In this document: one piece after another, positions 7,296 to 16,274 of the stretch
Layout: each line of letters begins with the position of its first letter
Numbering within the stretch: position 1 is the stretch's first letter
DNA from: Paenimyroides marinum
GTDB lineage: Bacteria; Bacteroidota; Bacteroidia; Flavobacteriales; Flavobacteriaceae
Length of the DNA stretch: 33,217 bases
Direction: 5' to 3'
Assembly (NCBI RefSeq): GCF_900108395.1
Contig: NZ_FNXE01000032.1
Location: 1-33,217 of the forward strand
The notes under the pieces: model-generated
Seen by the model: only the letters and a program-made list of their open reading frames with translations
Database searches by the model: none
Told to the model about the DNA's origin: nothing
Position numbers and translations under genes: made by a program

Positions 7296-7866
7296 GTTGT
7301 TTATCTTTTAAATGGTATTTATTATTAAAATATCTGAAAATAACATAGAATAAAAATCCTGATAAAATGCCAAAAATATATCCACATAAAATATCTAACG
7401 GATAATGCAGTGCCAGATAAATACGCGTATAGGCAAATAGCAATGGAAAAAAGAAAATAAGCCAGGCGTATTTATAATATTTCCGCAAGATTAAAAAGAT
7501 AATTAAAGTAGCTCCGCTTGAATTAGACGCGTGTCCTGAAAAGAAACTGAAACTTCCTCTTTTCGTCAATATCCTCAAATAAGGTTCCACTAACGATTCG
7601 TTTACCGGACGCAACCGCATAACAGTGTTTTTTACCAGATTGGTTGTTTGGTCGGTAAATAAAAAAAACAAAGCCAATACCAGTACTAATAAGCCAAATT
7701 GTTTAAGGGAAATTTTTTTTAGCAATAGAAAAATCAATACCAAAAAAAACGGCCACCAGTTTATTTGATGTGTAATGTACATAAAAACGGGATCCCAAAA
7801 TTCGGTTCCCAGATTGTTCAGGTAAATCAGCAGTTGCTGATCTTTGCTAATGATGTTTTCCAACAT
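7276..7866 (-). CDS. PAP2-family membrane phosphatase
   Basis: This 196-residue integral membrane enzyme has about five or six hydrophobic helices. It carries the acid-phosphatase triad: K79-x6-R86-P87 (KNTVMRLRP), S110-G111-H112 (FSGH) and R148-x5-H154-x3-D158 (RIYLALHYPLD). Family members remove phosphate from lipid phosphates such as undecaprenyl diphosphate, phosphatidate or lipid A; the substrate here cannot be read. Its ATG overlaps the stop of the TatA-like gene by one base (TAATG), so the two are coupled. The stop codon lies inside the shared terminator hairpin. Confidence 0.9.
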   Translation of the reverse strand: MLENIISKDQQLLIYLNNLGTEFWDPVFMYITHQINWWPFFLVLIFLLLKKISLKQFGLLVLVLALFFLFTDQTTNLVKNTVMRLRPVNESLVEPYLRILTKRGSFSFFSGHASNSSGATLIIFLILRKYYKYAWLIFFFPLLFAYTRIYLALHYPLDILCGYIFGILSGFLFYVIFRYFNNKYHLKDKQQKNAFW

Positions 7867-8258
7867 TATTTTTGACGTTTTATTGGTCCGGTCATTGTTT
7901 CGATGTCTTCTTTTGCCTTATTAATTTCCTGTTGCACATCATTTAACGGATTGTATTGATCTAAATCAAGATTGACGGTTTTCTTAATATCGTCAATACC
8001 GATGCGTTTTTTAATATCGTCCACATCAACAGCGTCTTTTATATCTTTTACAATACCTGATTCGTCTACACTTTTTGTAATTTCAGACTTGATATCATTC
8101 GACGCATTTTTCACCTGATTGATTACTCGTGCTAGTCCACGTGCCATTTCGGGAATTTTATCAGAACCGAAAAGCATCAGGATTACAAGCATGATTAACA
8201 CCATCTCTCCCCCACCAATGCCAAAAATAAGCGGACTTATATATAAATTTAAATACAT
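7866..8258 (-). CDS. TatA/TatB-like twin-arginine translocase component
   Basis: This 130-residue protein has a TatA/Hcf106 N-terminus. A short transmembrane helix (about residues 15-33) is preceded by the G-x-GGGE motif and followed by FGSDKIPEMARGLARVI, the amphipathic helix with its FG hinge. The C-terminal 75 residues are charged and helical, with a repeated V/I-DDIKK unit. Tat proteins form the pore that exports folded proteins with twin-arginine signals. No TatC gene is nearby, so this may be the main TatA/E of the genome or a paralogue. It precedes the PAP2 gene with TAATG coupling. Confidence 0.88.
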   Translation of the reverse strand: MYLNLYISPLIFGIGGGEMVLIMLVILMLFGSDKIPEMARGLARVINQVKNASNDIKSEITKSVDESGIVKDIKDAVDVDDIKKRIGIDDIKKTVNLDLDQYNPLNDVQQEINKAKEDIETMTGPIKRQK

Positions 8259-8273
8259 TTTAATATTTTAAAG

Positions 8274-8281
8274 CAAAGTTA
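8274..8281 (-). promoter_or_regulatory. Putative -7 box for the tatA-PAP2 operon
   Basis: Minus-strand TAACTTTG matches TAnnTTTG exactly and lies 15 bases before the ATG at 8258. No clear -33 element was found. Confidence 0.42.
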
Positions 8282-8291
8282 CATAAAACTA

Positions 8292-9020
8292 TTATTTTAA
8301 AACGCGAAGAATCTCTAAAAATTCGGTCGCTTTTTCTGTGTACATTATGTTAAGCTGTGTAATTTCTACTGTTTGATACGATGTTACAATAATGGGATCC
8401 TGTGCCAGAAAATAACCAAATGCCATGTGGTACTGCTCCGGGATTTTTAATTTATTGGTATAAAATTCAGATGAAAATTTACTTAAAAGTTTTTCTACAA
8501 ATAATTGCTCCTGTTCTAATTCTACGGCTTTTTCTAACATTTTGGTTCTACCCGAAATGGCATTTACAATTAAATCTACCGGAATAATTCCTCCGCCCGA
8601 CGAAGTGGCTCTGTGCAAATTTCGTTGTGCCGTGGTGCGTCTTACCACCTTACCAAAACCTAAACTCTCACTTGTAATGCGGCGGTCAATCACAATTTCA
8701 TCTAAAATATTTTCGGCATATTCCATAGGAATAAAAACCAGTGATTTATTCATATCGGCATAAGAAAGTACTTTATTACGACCTATTAAATGTACTGCCG
8801 AAAAAATCAGCGTATCGTTTGGATTGGCCTCTATTGAGAAATACCCTCCTTTTTGTGTTTGTGCAGAAGTATTTGAGCTGATGTTTTTAATATAAATACC
8901 TTCTAAATCGCGTGTTTTTGCAACAATTTTACCTAAAACTGTCTTTTTTTGAGCATATGTTTCCACGCCACCAAGCAGTACAAAACAGGGAATTAATATA
9001 TGGGTAATGATTCTATTCAT
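8292..9020 (-). CDS. Secreted CarboxypepD_reg-like domain protein
   Basis: This 242-residue protein has a signal peptide (about residues 1-23, ending TYAQ) followed by a beta-sandwich domain of about 90 residues of the CarboxypepD_reg-like type (TVLGKIV, then GIYIKN, then GGYFSIEA and DTLIFSA). This is the same fold that precedes SusC/TonB receptors, but no plug or barrel follows. The remaining 140 residues are mostly helical and of unknown function, ending EFLEILRVLK. The gene at 9071-9754 has the same architecture and a similar tail (LKIP, then a YF-rich segment, then EFLE), so the two are tandem paralogues. Likely periplasmic or envelope-associated. Confidence 0.78.
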   Translation of the reverse strand: MNRIITHILIPCFVLLGGVETYAQKKTVLGKIVAKTRDLEGIYIKNISSNTSAQTQKGGYFSIEANPNDTLIFSAVHLIGRNKVLSYADMNKSLVFIPMEYAENILDEIVIDRRITSESLGFGKVVRRTTAQRNLHRATSSGGGIIPVDLIVNAISGRTKMLEKAVELEQEQLFVEKLLSKFSSEFYTNKLKIPEQYHMAFGYFLAQDPIIVTSYQTVEITQLNIMYTEKATEFLEILRVLK

Positions 9021-9024
9021 AATA

Positions 9025-9055
9025 CAAAACTATTGATTCTTTTAGCAGTACAAAA
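9025..9055 (-). promoter_or_regulatory. Promoter for the 8292-9020 gene
   Basis: On the minus strand TTTTG (9055-9051) is followed after 18 bases by TAGTTTTG (9032-9025), matching the Bacteroidetes -33 TTTG and -7 TAnnTTTG elements. The -7 box ends four bases before the ATG, so the transcript would be nearly leaderless. Confidence 0.55.
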
Positions 9056-9070
9056 TCTATTATCACGAAT

Positions 9071-9754
9071 TTAACGCTCAGTTGCATTTTCCTGCTCTAA
9101 AAATTCAAATGATTTATCTAACAAATGGATTTTCCATTTTGCCTCGTCATCATTTTTAATGTATTGGTCAATCACATAATCATCATTCATGAAATAATAA
9201 AATTTTTCAACTAACGTATCAGGTATTTTCAAATAATCGGTTATTACGTTTCTTGGTAATCCCGCAACATACGGATTCATTTCATAAGGCTTTCTCCCCA
9301 AATCAACCGGTGGTTTTCTTAACTTTTTCAACAACCACAAAAACATCGCCTTAAAATCCATATTAGGATTAGGTTGCTGTACTTTGAGTAATACCGTTTC
9401 TGTATCAATTCCTAAAGATTTTGTTGTGATTTGACTCACCTTAACCTCTTCTAAAACGGTTGTTAACGGCTGCGGATAAATGCGAATTAACGTATTTTGT
9501 AAATCAGACGCTCTTATTTGATATTGTAATTGATACAGATCGTTTTCTTGTAACACCAATTCGTCGCTTGTCTGAATTTGCATCACAAAGTAACCTGCAA
9601 CATCGGTTTTAACGGTTTCGTTTGTTGAACTATTAATTACTGTTAACGGTAATGCACTGATTTCGTTAACCATTAACCGCATTTTATATTCTGATCTGGT
9701 TTGTGCCACGGCTGCCACAGAAATAAAAAACAGCAAAAAGTAAGCGTATTTCAT
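9071..9754 (-). CDS. Secreted CarboxypepD_reg-like domain protein, tandem paralogue
   Basis: This 227-residue protein has a signal peptide (residues 1-17, ending AVAQ), then a CarboxypepD_reg-like sandwich (about 24-110: LPLTVINSSTNE, DVAGYFVMQI, TTVLEEVKV), then a helical tail. It resembles its neighbour at 8292-9020 in domain order and tail motifs. The gap between them is 50 bp and the neighbour appears to have its own promoter. No enzyme motif is visible. Function unknown; likely an envelope protein. Confidence 0.75.
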   Translation of the reverse strand: MKYAYFLLFFISVAAVAQTRSEYKMRLMVNEISALPLTVINSSTNETVKTDVAGYFVMQIQTSDELVLQENDLYQLQYQIRASDLQNTLIRIYPQPLTTVLEEVKVSQITTKSLGIDTETVLLKVQQPNPNMDFKAMFLWLLKKLRKPPVDLGRKPYEMNPYVAGLPRNVITDYLKIPDTLVEKFYYFMNDDYVIDQYIKNDDEAKWKIHLLDKSFEFLEQENATER

Positions 9755-9814
9755 AACTATTTATTTGATTTGCTGTAAAAGTATCTGTTAATATGTTAAA
9801 ATAAGAATAGCGTA

Positions 9815-9845
9815 TTGGTAAACAATTGTTAAATAGATAAGTTTG
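9815..9845 (+). promoter_or_regulatory. Promoter for the peptidase E gene
   Basis: TTG (9815-9817), a 20-base spacer and TAAGTTTG (9838-9845) match the Bacteroidetes -33/-7 consensus well. The ATG follows at 9864, giving a leader of roughly 10-15 bases. Confidence 0.6.
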
Positions 9846-9863
9846 TTTTTTATATATCGACTA

Positions 9864-10571
9864 ATGAAAAATTTAATCATTGCAAGTACGTCAACTGTTT
9901 ATGGTTTGGGATATTTAGAGTATTTATTGCCCACACTGCAAGAACATTTTAAAAACACCGATACCGTTATTTTTATTCCTTATGCACGACCGGGTGGCAT
10001 TTCACACGATGAATATACCAATAAAGTTGCGGGTGCTTTTGAAAAAATAGGAAAAAAAGTTGTGGGATTACACACTTTTGAAAATCCTGTACAGGCGATT
10101 AATAATGCACAAGGGATTTTTACCGGTGGCGGAAATACTTTTTTATTGGTCAAGCAATTGTATAAAAAAGGAGTAATGTCTGTTTTAAAAAATGCTTTGT
10201 TGACAGGAATTCCTTATTTAGGATGTTCGGCAGGAAGTAACATCACCGGATTAACCATGGAAACCACAAACGATATGCCTATTGTTTATCCGCCAAGTTT
10301 TCAAACATTGGGTATGGTTCCGTTTAACATTAACCCACATTATCTGGATCCTGTTGAAGGCTCTACGCACATGGGCGAAACAAGAGAAACCCGCATTAAT
10401 GAATTTCATGCGTTTAACACACAACCTGTTTTAGGACTAAGAGAAGGAAGTTGGTTAGAAGTACGCAATGAAAAAATCACGTTAAAAGGTTCTTTAACCG
10501 CCCGTTTATTCCGTAAAAATCAGACTCCCATAGAATTAAATCCCGAAACAGATTTATCGGATTTAGCATGA
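9864..10571 (+). CDS. pepE: Peptidase E (alpha-aspartyl dipeptidase, family S51)
   Basis: This 235-residue cytoplasmic enzyme cleaves dipeptides with N-terminal aspartate. The family nucleophile elbow is GCSAGSN (S122), preceded by the GGGNTF loop (residues 88-93) and followed by the INPHYLDP segment. The start at ATG 9864 (MKNLIIAST) is chosen over an in-frame TTG at 9843 because the TTG lies inside the -7 box and the family begins at this first beta strand. It is a single gene followed by a strong terminator. The older symbol comes from Salmonella PepE. Confidence 0.9.
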   Translation: MKNLIIASTSTVYGLGYLEYLLPTLQEHFKNTDTVIFIPYARPGGISHDEYTNKVAGAFEKIGKKVVGLHTFENPVQAINNAQGIFTGGGNTFLLVKQLYKKGVMSVLKNALLTGIPYLGCSAGSNITGLTMETTNDMPIVYPPSFQTLGMVPFNINPHYLDPVEGSTHMGETRETRINEFHAFNTQPVLGLREGSWLEVRNEKITLKGSLTARLFRKNQTPIELNPETDLSDLA

Positions 10572-10586
10572 TAATTTATAAAATAA

Positions 10587-10610
10587 AATGCCCAATTTTC
10601 ATTGGGCATT
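10587..10610. terminator. Bidirectional intrinsic terminator
   Basis: AATGCCCAAT (10587-10596), loop TTTC, ATTGGGCATT (10601-10610): a perfect 10-bp stem between the convergent pepE and SlyD-like genes. The flanking A-rich side favours the minus direction. The T-run on the plus side is short, so part of its effect may be on mRNA stability. Confidence 0.75.
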
Positions 10611-10615
10611 AACTA

Positions 10616-11116
10616 TTAATGTGATTCAGTACCGTCAATTCCGTGGGCATGACCGTGAGATAATTCCTCGTCAGTAGCTGGTCGTGCAGCAATAACTTCA
10701 ACATCAAAAGTTAATGTTTTACCTGCCATTGGGTGATTTAAATCAGCTATAACTCCGGCATCATTTACTTCCTTAACAACCGCACGAAATTGATTCCCTT
10801 GATCATCTGTTAACGGAAGCATTGCACCAACTGGCGGAAGTCCCGATTCGCTAAACATTTCAAGAGGCAAATTAGCTATAGCGTTTGGATCAATTGATCC
10901 GTATCCCTCTTCAGGTGTAATGGTAAACGATTTTTTATCACCCACGGTTAGACCATTTAATTCCTCTTCAAATTTTGGAATCATCATTCCCACACCGTGC
11001 AAATACGTTAAAGGATTTTCTGTATTGGTTTCTTCAACAAATACTTTTTCACCGTTTGCTTCAATTGTATGAAGTTTGTAGTTTACTGCAACTACATAAT
11101 TGTTTTCTATTGTCAT
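10616..11116 (-). CDS. FKBP-type peptidyl-prolyl isomerase, SlyD-like
   Basis: This 166-residue protein has a split FKBP domain (VVAVNYKL, then GVGMMIPKFEEEL, then the insert-in-flap domain with EEGYGSIDP and FRAVVKEV, then NHPMAGKTLTFDVEV) and a short His-rich tail (HGHAHGIDGTESH) that could bind nickel or zinc as in SlyD. It catalyses cis/trans isomerisation of prolines and acts as a chaperone. ATG 11116 is preferred; a TTG 39 bases upstream overlaps the promoter box. Cytoplasmic, single gene, divergent from the cupin-recX pair. Confidence 0.92.
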   Translation of the reverse strand: MTIENNYVVAVNYKLHTIEANGEKVFVEETNTENPLTYLHGVGMMIPKFEEELNGLTVGDKKSFTITPEEGYGSIDPNAIANLPLEMFSESGLPPVGAMLPLTDDQGNQFRAVVKEVNDAGVIADLNHPMAGKTLTFDVEVIAARPATDEELSHGHAHGIDGTESH

Positions 11117-11152
11117 TTGTTCTTTTTTTGAGAGAGAAATTCTCGTTGACTG

Positions 11153-11160
11153 CAAAGATA
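11153..11160 (-). promoter_or_regulatory. Putative -7 box for the SlyD-like gene
   Basis: Minus-strand TATCTTTG matches TAnnTTTG and lies 36 bases before the ATG at 11116. No clear -33 TTG was seen. Confidence 0.45.
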
Positions 11161-11274
11161 ACAGTTTAAAATTAAATCATTAAACGATCACATAATTTCT
11201 ATGGTAAATCATAAAATCATCTTAACATAGAGGATTTTCTTTTATCAAAAAGAAACCTAATGATTAACATTTTG

Positions 11275-11282
11275 TAAATTTG
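11275..11282 (+). promoter_or_regulatory. Putative -7 box for the cupin-recX operon
   Basis: TAAATTTG matches TAnnTTTG exactly and lies 22 bases before the ATG at 11305. The -33 region is not clear. Confidence 0.45.
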
Positions 11283-11304
11283 TCGTCAAGAAAAAAATTC
11301 TACA

Positions 11305-12177
11305 ATGCAACAATTAAATCTAAAACCTATTGAACGCGTTAAAACGATTTCAAAGAAAGATTTTCTTGAAAAATATGTAAAAACGCAAACTCCTGTCGTA
11401 GTAGAACAATTAACAGAAGACTGGCCGGCTTACGAAAAGTGGCATTTAAATTATATTAAAAACATTGCAGGCGATAAAATTGTACCTTTATATGATGACC
11501 GTCCTGTTCGTGCAGAAGATGGTTTTAATGAAGCCCATGCCGAAATGAAAATGGCAGATTATATTGATCTTTTAGAAAAAGAACCTACCAGTTACCGTAT
11601 TTTCCTTTACAACATCATGCAGGAAGTACCTACTTTAAAAAATGATTTTAAATGGCCCAACATCGGCTTACGATTAATCAAGCAATTACCCATGTTGTTT
11701 TTCGGAGGTGAAAATTCTAAGGTATTCATGCATTTTGATATTGATTATTCAAACATATTACACTTTCATTTTCACGGTAAAAAACGGTGTATCATCTTTC
11801 CCCCAGATCAAACAAAATATATGTACAAAATACCCCATTCTTTGATTTGCAGAGAAGATATAGATTTTGACCATCCCGATTTTGAAAAGTTTCCGGCGTT
11901 AAAACAGGCACAAGGCTATGTTTGTGAATTAAACCACGGTGAAATGATGTATATGCCCGAAGGATACTGGCATTATATGAAATATTTAACTCCGAGTTTT
12001 TCTATGAGTTTACGTGCGTTGCCAAGAAACCCAAAGTTTCTTTTAAAAGCGATTTATAATATAGGAATCATGCGCCATTTCGATAATTTTATGCGCAAAA
12101 GAAAAGGTCAGGAATGGATTGATGAAAAAAATGAACGGGCAATCAGCGAAACCCATAAAAAAATAGGGATTGTGTGA
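11305..12177 (+). CDS. JmjC/cupin_8-type Fe(II) 2-oxoglutarate dioxygenase
   Basis: This 290-residue protein has the iron-binding triad H143-x-D145 (MHFDID) and H223 (GYWHYM) on a double-stranded beta-helix core. The HGKKRCIIFPP segment (residues 157-167) supplies the lysine and strand usually used for 2-oxoglutarate. Family members hydroxylate protein side chains, some of them on ribosomal proteins; the target here is unknown. It overlaps recX by one base (TGATG), so expression is coupled. Length is normal and all metal ligands are present, so an active oxygenase is likely. Confidence 0.85.
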   Translation: MQQLNLKPIERVKTISKKDFLEKYVKTQTPVVVEQLTEDWPAYEKWHLNYIKNIAGDKIVPLYDDRPVRAEDGFNEAHAEMKMADYIDLLEKEPTSYRIFLYNIMQEVPTLKNDFKWPNIGLRLIKQLPMLFFGGENSKVFMHFDIDYSNILHFHFHGKKRCIIFPPDQTKYMYKIPHSLICREDIDFDHPDFEKFPALKQAQGYVCELNHGEMMYMPEGYWHYMKYLTPSFSMSLRALPRNPKFLLKAIYNIGIMRHFDNFMRKRKGQEWIDEKNERAISETHKKIGIV

Positions 12178-12653
12178 TGAATGAAAAAGGACTTTCTGTA
12201 AATGATGCTATAAAAAAATTAGAATATTACTGTTCTTATCAGGATCGCTGTTATAAAGAAGTCATTTCTAAACTAAAATCGTTGGGAATGTATCAAACAG
12301 CAATCGACCATATTTTGAATCATTTAGCAGAAAACAGCTTTTTAAACGAAGAACGATTTGCTAAAAGCTTTGCAAGAGGCAAACATAAATTCAAATATTG
12401 GGGAAAACGCAGAATAGAACAAGAGTTAAAATTCAGAGATATTTCAACATATAATATCAAAACAGCCTTAAAAGAAATAGAAACAGACTATTTAAGCAAT
12501 TTTTATGCTTTAGCCGAAAAGAAATGGCAAAGCATTACCGAACCTTCTTTAGAAAAGAAAAAACACAAATGGGTTGATTTTTTAATGCGTAAAGGCTACG
12601 AAAGTAATTTGATTTTTGAATATTTAAGAGAGTTAGAAAAAGAAAGTTTTTAG
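12177..12653 (+). CDS. recX: Regulatory protein RecX
   Basis: This 158-residue all-helical protein belongs to the RecX family, which binds RecA filaments and limits recombination. It shows the three-helix repeats (CSYQDRCYKEVISKL, then FLNEERFAKSFARGKHKFKYWGKRRIEQEL, then KWVDFLMRKGYESNLIFEYL). ATG 12177 gives a one-base TGATG overlap with the dioxygenase; a GTG at 12174 is also possible but less likely. recA is not in the window. The closest candidate terminator is the hairpin at 12760. Confidence 0.9.
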   Translation: MNEKGLSVNDAIKKLEYYCSYQDRCYKEVISKLKSLGMYQTAIDHILNHLAENSFLNEERFAKSFARGKHKFKYWGKRRIEQELKFRDISTYNIKTALKEIETDYLSNFYALAEKKWQSITEPSLEKKKHKWVDFLMRKGYESNLIFEYLRELEKESF

Positions 12654-12759
12654 AAATATCGGCCTTCTATTATAGGGTAAATTTTTAAAAATTGCACATT
12701 AATTATGGTAGAAATACAACGGAATGAATACCATTAATAAAAAAAATAATCTTTAAATT

Positions 12760-12784
12760 AAACATAAGGGTTTCTATGTTTTTT
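12760..12784 (+). terminator. Candidate terminator downstream of recX
   Basis: AAACATA (12760-12766), an eight-base loop, TATGTTT and further T bases to 12784. The stem is 7 bp and A/T-rich, so it is weak. It lies about 105 bases past the recX stop. Confidence 0.45.
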
Positions 12785-12819
12785 AAAAACGAATCGTTAA
12801 TTAAATATCAATACTACCT

Positions 12820-13062
12820 TTAAATTTTATCCGTAAAATCCAATTCGTTTTTTACTTTTTCATATTGATTTAAAACACCTTCTTGGCACTATTCCAAATC
12901 AATAGCAAGTATGTTATATAGCAATGATTTTCCATTTCCCGAGAGAGACAAAGTATCCCCACGCATATCCCCTATATTTTCACCATCAATATCCTGCCCT
13001 ATTTGTATTTGGCAAAATCCTAAAAACGGAATTAGTAAAAAGAAAAGTAATTGTTTATTCAT
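12820..13062 (-). pseudogene. Remnant of a secreted repeat protein (DIDGExxGD repeat type)
   Basis: The open part (12889-13062, 57 residues) has a clear signal peptide ending FLGFCQ, followed by QIGQDIDGENIGDMRGDTLSLSGNG. This resembles the first repeat of large flavobacterial surface proteins built from QIGxDIDGExAGDxSGxSVSLSxDG units. It then stops at TAG (12889-12891). The same frame stays open for 22 more protein-like codons (LNQYEKVKNELDF) down to a TAA at 12820-12822. I read this as a decayed, internally deleted gene. A real short secreted protein is possible but less likely. Confidence 0.5.
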
Positions 13063-13149
13063 ACTATATTTTTGATTTAAAAAGTAAATATAGCAAAAAA
13101 GCAGTTTCATTTCTGAAACCGCTTCAATAAATTTATGACAATAAGTAAA

Positions 13150-14769
<1,620 letters not shown>

Positions 14770-14787
14770 CTATAATTTTTTAAGTTG

Positions 14788-14795
14788 CAAATTTA
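14788..14795 (-). promoter_or_regulatory. Putative -7 box for the ABC-F gene
   Basis: Minus-strand TAAATTTG matches TAnnTTTG and lies 21 bases before the ATG at 14766. A possible TTG (14823-14821) is spaced 25 bases away, longer than ideal. Confidence 0.4.
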
Positions 14796-14970
14796 CGAAA
14801 TTTTATCCGATTTAAATCAGCAATTCATCAAAGGTTAATGTGTTAATATTGGTTGTTTTAAAAAGATTTTTTTTAATATAATTCAATAAAAAAGTTTCAA
14901 GAGAGGTGTTTTTTCTTAAAAAAATATTAAATTTAACGTAATATTTAACACAGCTAATAACTGGTTGCCT

Positions 14971-14978
14971 TAATTTTG
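14971..14978 (+). promoter_or_regulatory. Putative -7 box for the 14984-22502 operon
   Basis: TAATTTTG matches TAnnTTTG exactly and ends five bases before the ATG at 14984, predicting a nearly leaderless operon transcript. No good -33 element was found. Confidence 0.4.
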
Positions 14979-14983
14979 ATGTT

Positions 14984-15736
14984 ATGAAAACAATAAATAT
15001 CATTGGTGCAGGCAATGTGGTTTACCATTTGTTGCAGGCGTTAAATAAATCATCACAGTACAAAATTCAGAATATTGCCGTACGTTCTTTAGAAAAAGCA
15101 TTGGATTTTATTCCGGAAGAGTTAATTGTAACCAATATCAATCAGTTAAAAAAAACAGATATTACACTTATTTCGGTTACTGACAATGCTATTGAACAGA
15201 TTTCGGATAATATTCCGTATAAAGATTCTTTAGTGGTTCATACATCGGGAACTACAGCTTTAGAAATTTTGAATGATAAAAACAGAAGAGGCGTTTTTTA
15301 TCCGTTACAAACGTTTTCTAAAAACAAAGAGATCAGCTTTAAGGAAGTTCCTTTGTGTTTAGAAGCCGAAAATGAAAACGATTTAAACGATTTAAAAAAA
15401 CTAGCGGATGAGTTGTCTGAGAATGTCTATGAACTATCATCGCAACAACGCAAAAGCTTACATGTTGCCGCTGTGTTTGTGAGTAATTTTGTCAATCACA
15501 TGTATTACATTGGAAATGAAATTTGTATGGCGAATAACATTCCTTTCAATATTTTAAAACCATTGATCAAAGAAACAGCAAACAAGATCAATTATTTAAG
15601 TCCGGAAGAAGCACAAACCGGTCCGGCAGTTCGGTTTGATACAAAAACCACAGATGCCCACGAAGCATTTTTAATAAATGAGACATATAAAGAAATCTAT
15701 AAATTAATTACAAAAAGCATACAAAAAAATGTCTAA
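14984..15736 (+). CDS. Rossmann-fold protein with DUF2520 domain
   Basis: This 250-residue protein has an N-terminal dinucleotide-binding Rossmann fold (INIIGAGNVVYHL, residues 4-16; a second conserved segment LISVTDNAI; HTSGTT) and a helical C-terminal DUF2520 domain (about 120-250, with SNFVNHMYYIG and the GPAVRFD motif). It resembles NADP-dependent 6-phosphogluconate/ketopantoate-type reductases, but its substrate is unknown. It is first in a plus-strand operon and overlaps the KdsC-like gene by eight bases. This pairing with a KdsC-like phosphatase is common in Flavobacteria as far as I recall. Confidence 0.88.
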   Translation: MKTINIIGAGNVVYHLLQALNKSSQYKIQNIAVRSLEKALDFIPEELIVTNINQLKKTDITLISVTDNAIEQISDNIPYKDSLVVHTSGTTALEILNDKNRRGVFYPLQTFSKNKEISFKEVPLCLEAENENDLNDLKKLADELSENVYELSSQQRKSLHVAAVFVSNFVNHMYYIGNEICMANNIPFNILKPLIKETANKINYLSPEEAQTGPAVRFDTKTTDAHEAFLINETYKEIYKLITKSIQKNV

Positions 15737-16256
15737 AAGTTACAAAGAATACTTAAATCACATTAACACATTTATTTTTGATGTGGACGGAGTATTAACC
15801 AACGGAACCATACAGGTTACACAAAGCGGCGAATTGCTGCGAACGATGAACATACGCGATGGTTTTGCCATGAAAGCCGCCATAGAAAAAGGTTATAACG
15901 TATGTGTTATTTCGGGCGGATCAAGCGAAGGTATTAGAATAAGATTAAGAAATTTAGGCATTTACGATATTCATTTAGGAGTATCAGACAAAGTTGAAAT
16001 TTATAAAGAATACATTACGGTAAACAATATTAAACCAGAAAATGTTTTATATATGGGTGATGATTTACCCGATTATTGGGTAATGCAAAAAGTGGGATTG
16101 CCCGCTTGCCCGCAAGATGCAGCACCCGAAATAAAAAAGCTTAGCAAATACATTTCACACGTTAAAGGTGGCGAAGGAGCCGCACGCGACGTCATTGAAC
16201 AGGTAATGAAAGTTCAGGGGAAATGGCTGGAGCATTTTGAAGCAAAATTTGATTAA
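15729..16256 (+). CDS. KdsC-like HAD phosphatase (3-deoxy-D-manno-octulosonate 8-phosphate phosphatase)
   Basis: This 175-residue capless HAD hydrolase of the KdsC type has the nucleophile motif DVDGVLTNG (D18, D20), motif II VISGG, the lysine in SDKVEIY, and motif III GDDLPD. KdsC releases phosphate from KDO 8-phosphate for lipopolysaccharide core synthesis and works as a tetramer, which fits the short capless form. The usual DVDGVLTD has N in place of the last D, which is not catalytic. kdsA and kdsB are not in the window. It overlaps the DUF2520 gene by eight bases. Confidence 0.87.
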   Translation: MSKSYKEYLNHINTFIFDVDGVLTNGTIQVTQSGELLRTMNIRDGFAMKAAIEKGYNVCVISGGSSEGIRIRLRNLGIYDIHLGVSDKVEIYKEYITVNNIKPENVLYMGDDLPDYWVMQKVGLPACPQDAAPEIKKLSKYISHVKGGEGAARDVIEQVMKVQGKWLEHFEAKFD

Positions 16257-16274
16257 CATTTAAATATACAGCTT

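Noticed and set aside
8292..9754. Fragments of a broken TonB-dependent receptor
   Set aside because: Each gene has its own signal peptide, a full domain and a shared tail, with no plug or barrel remnants between them.
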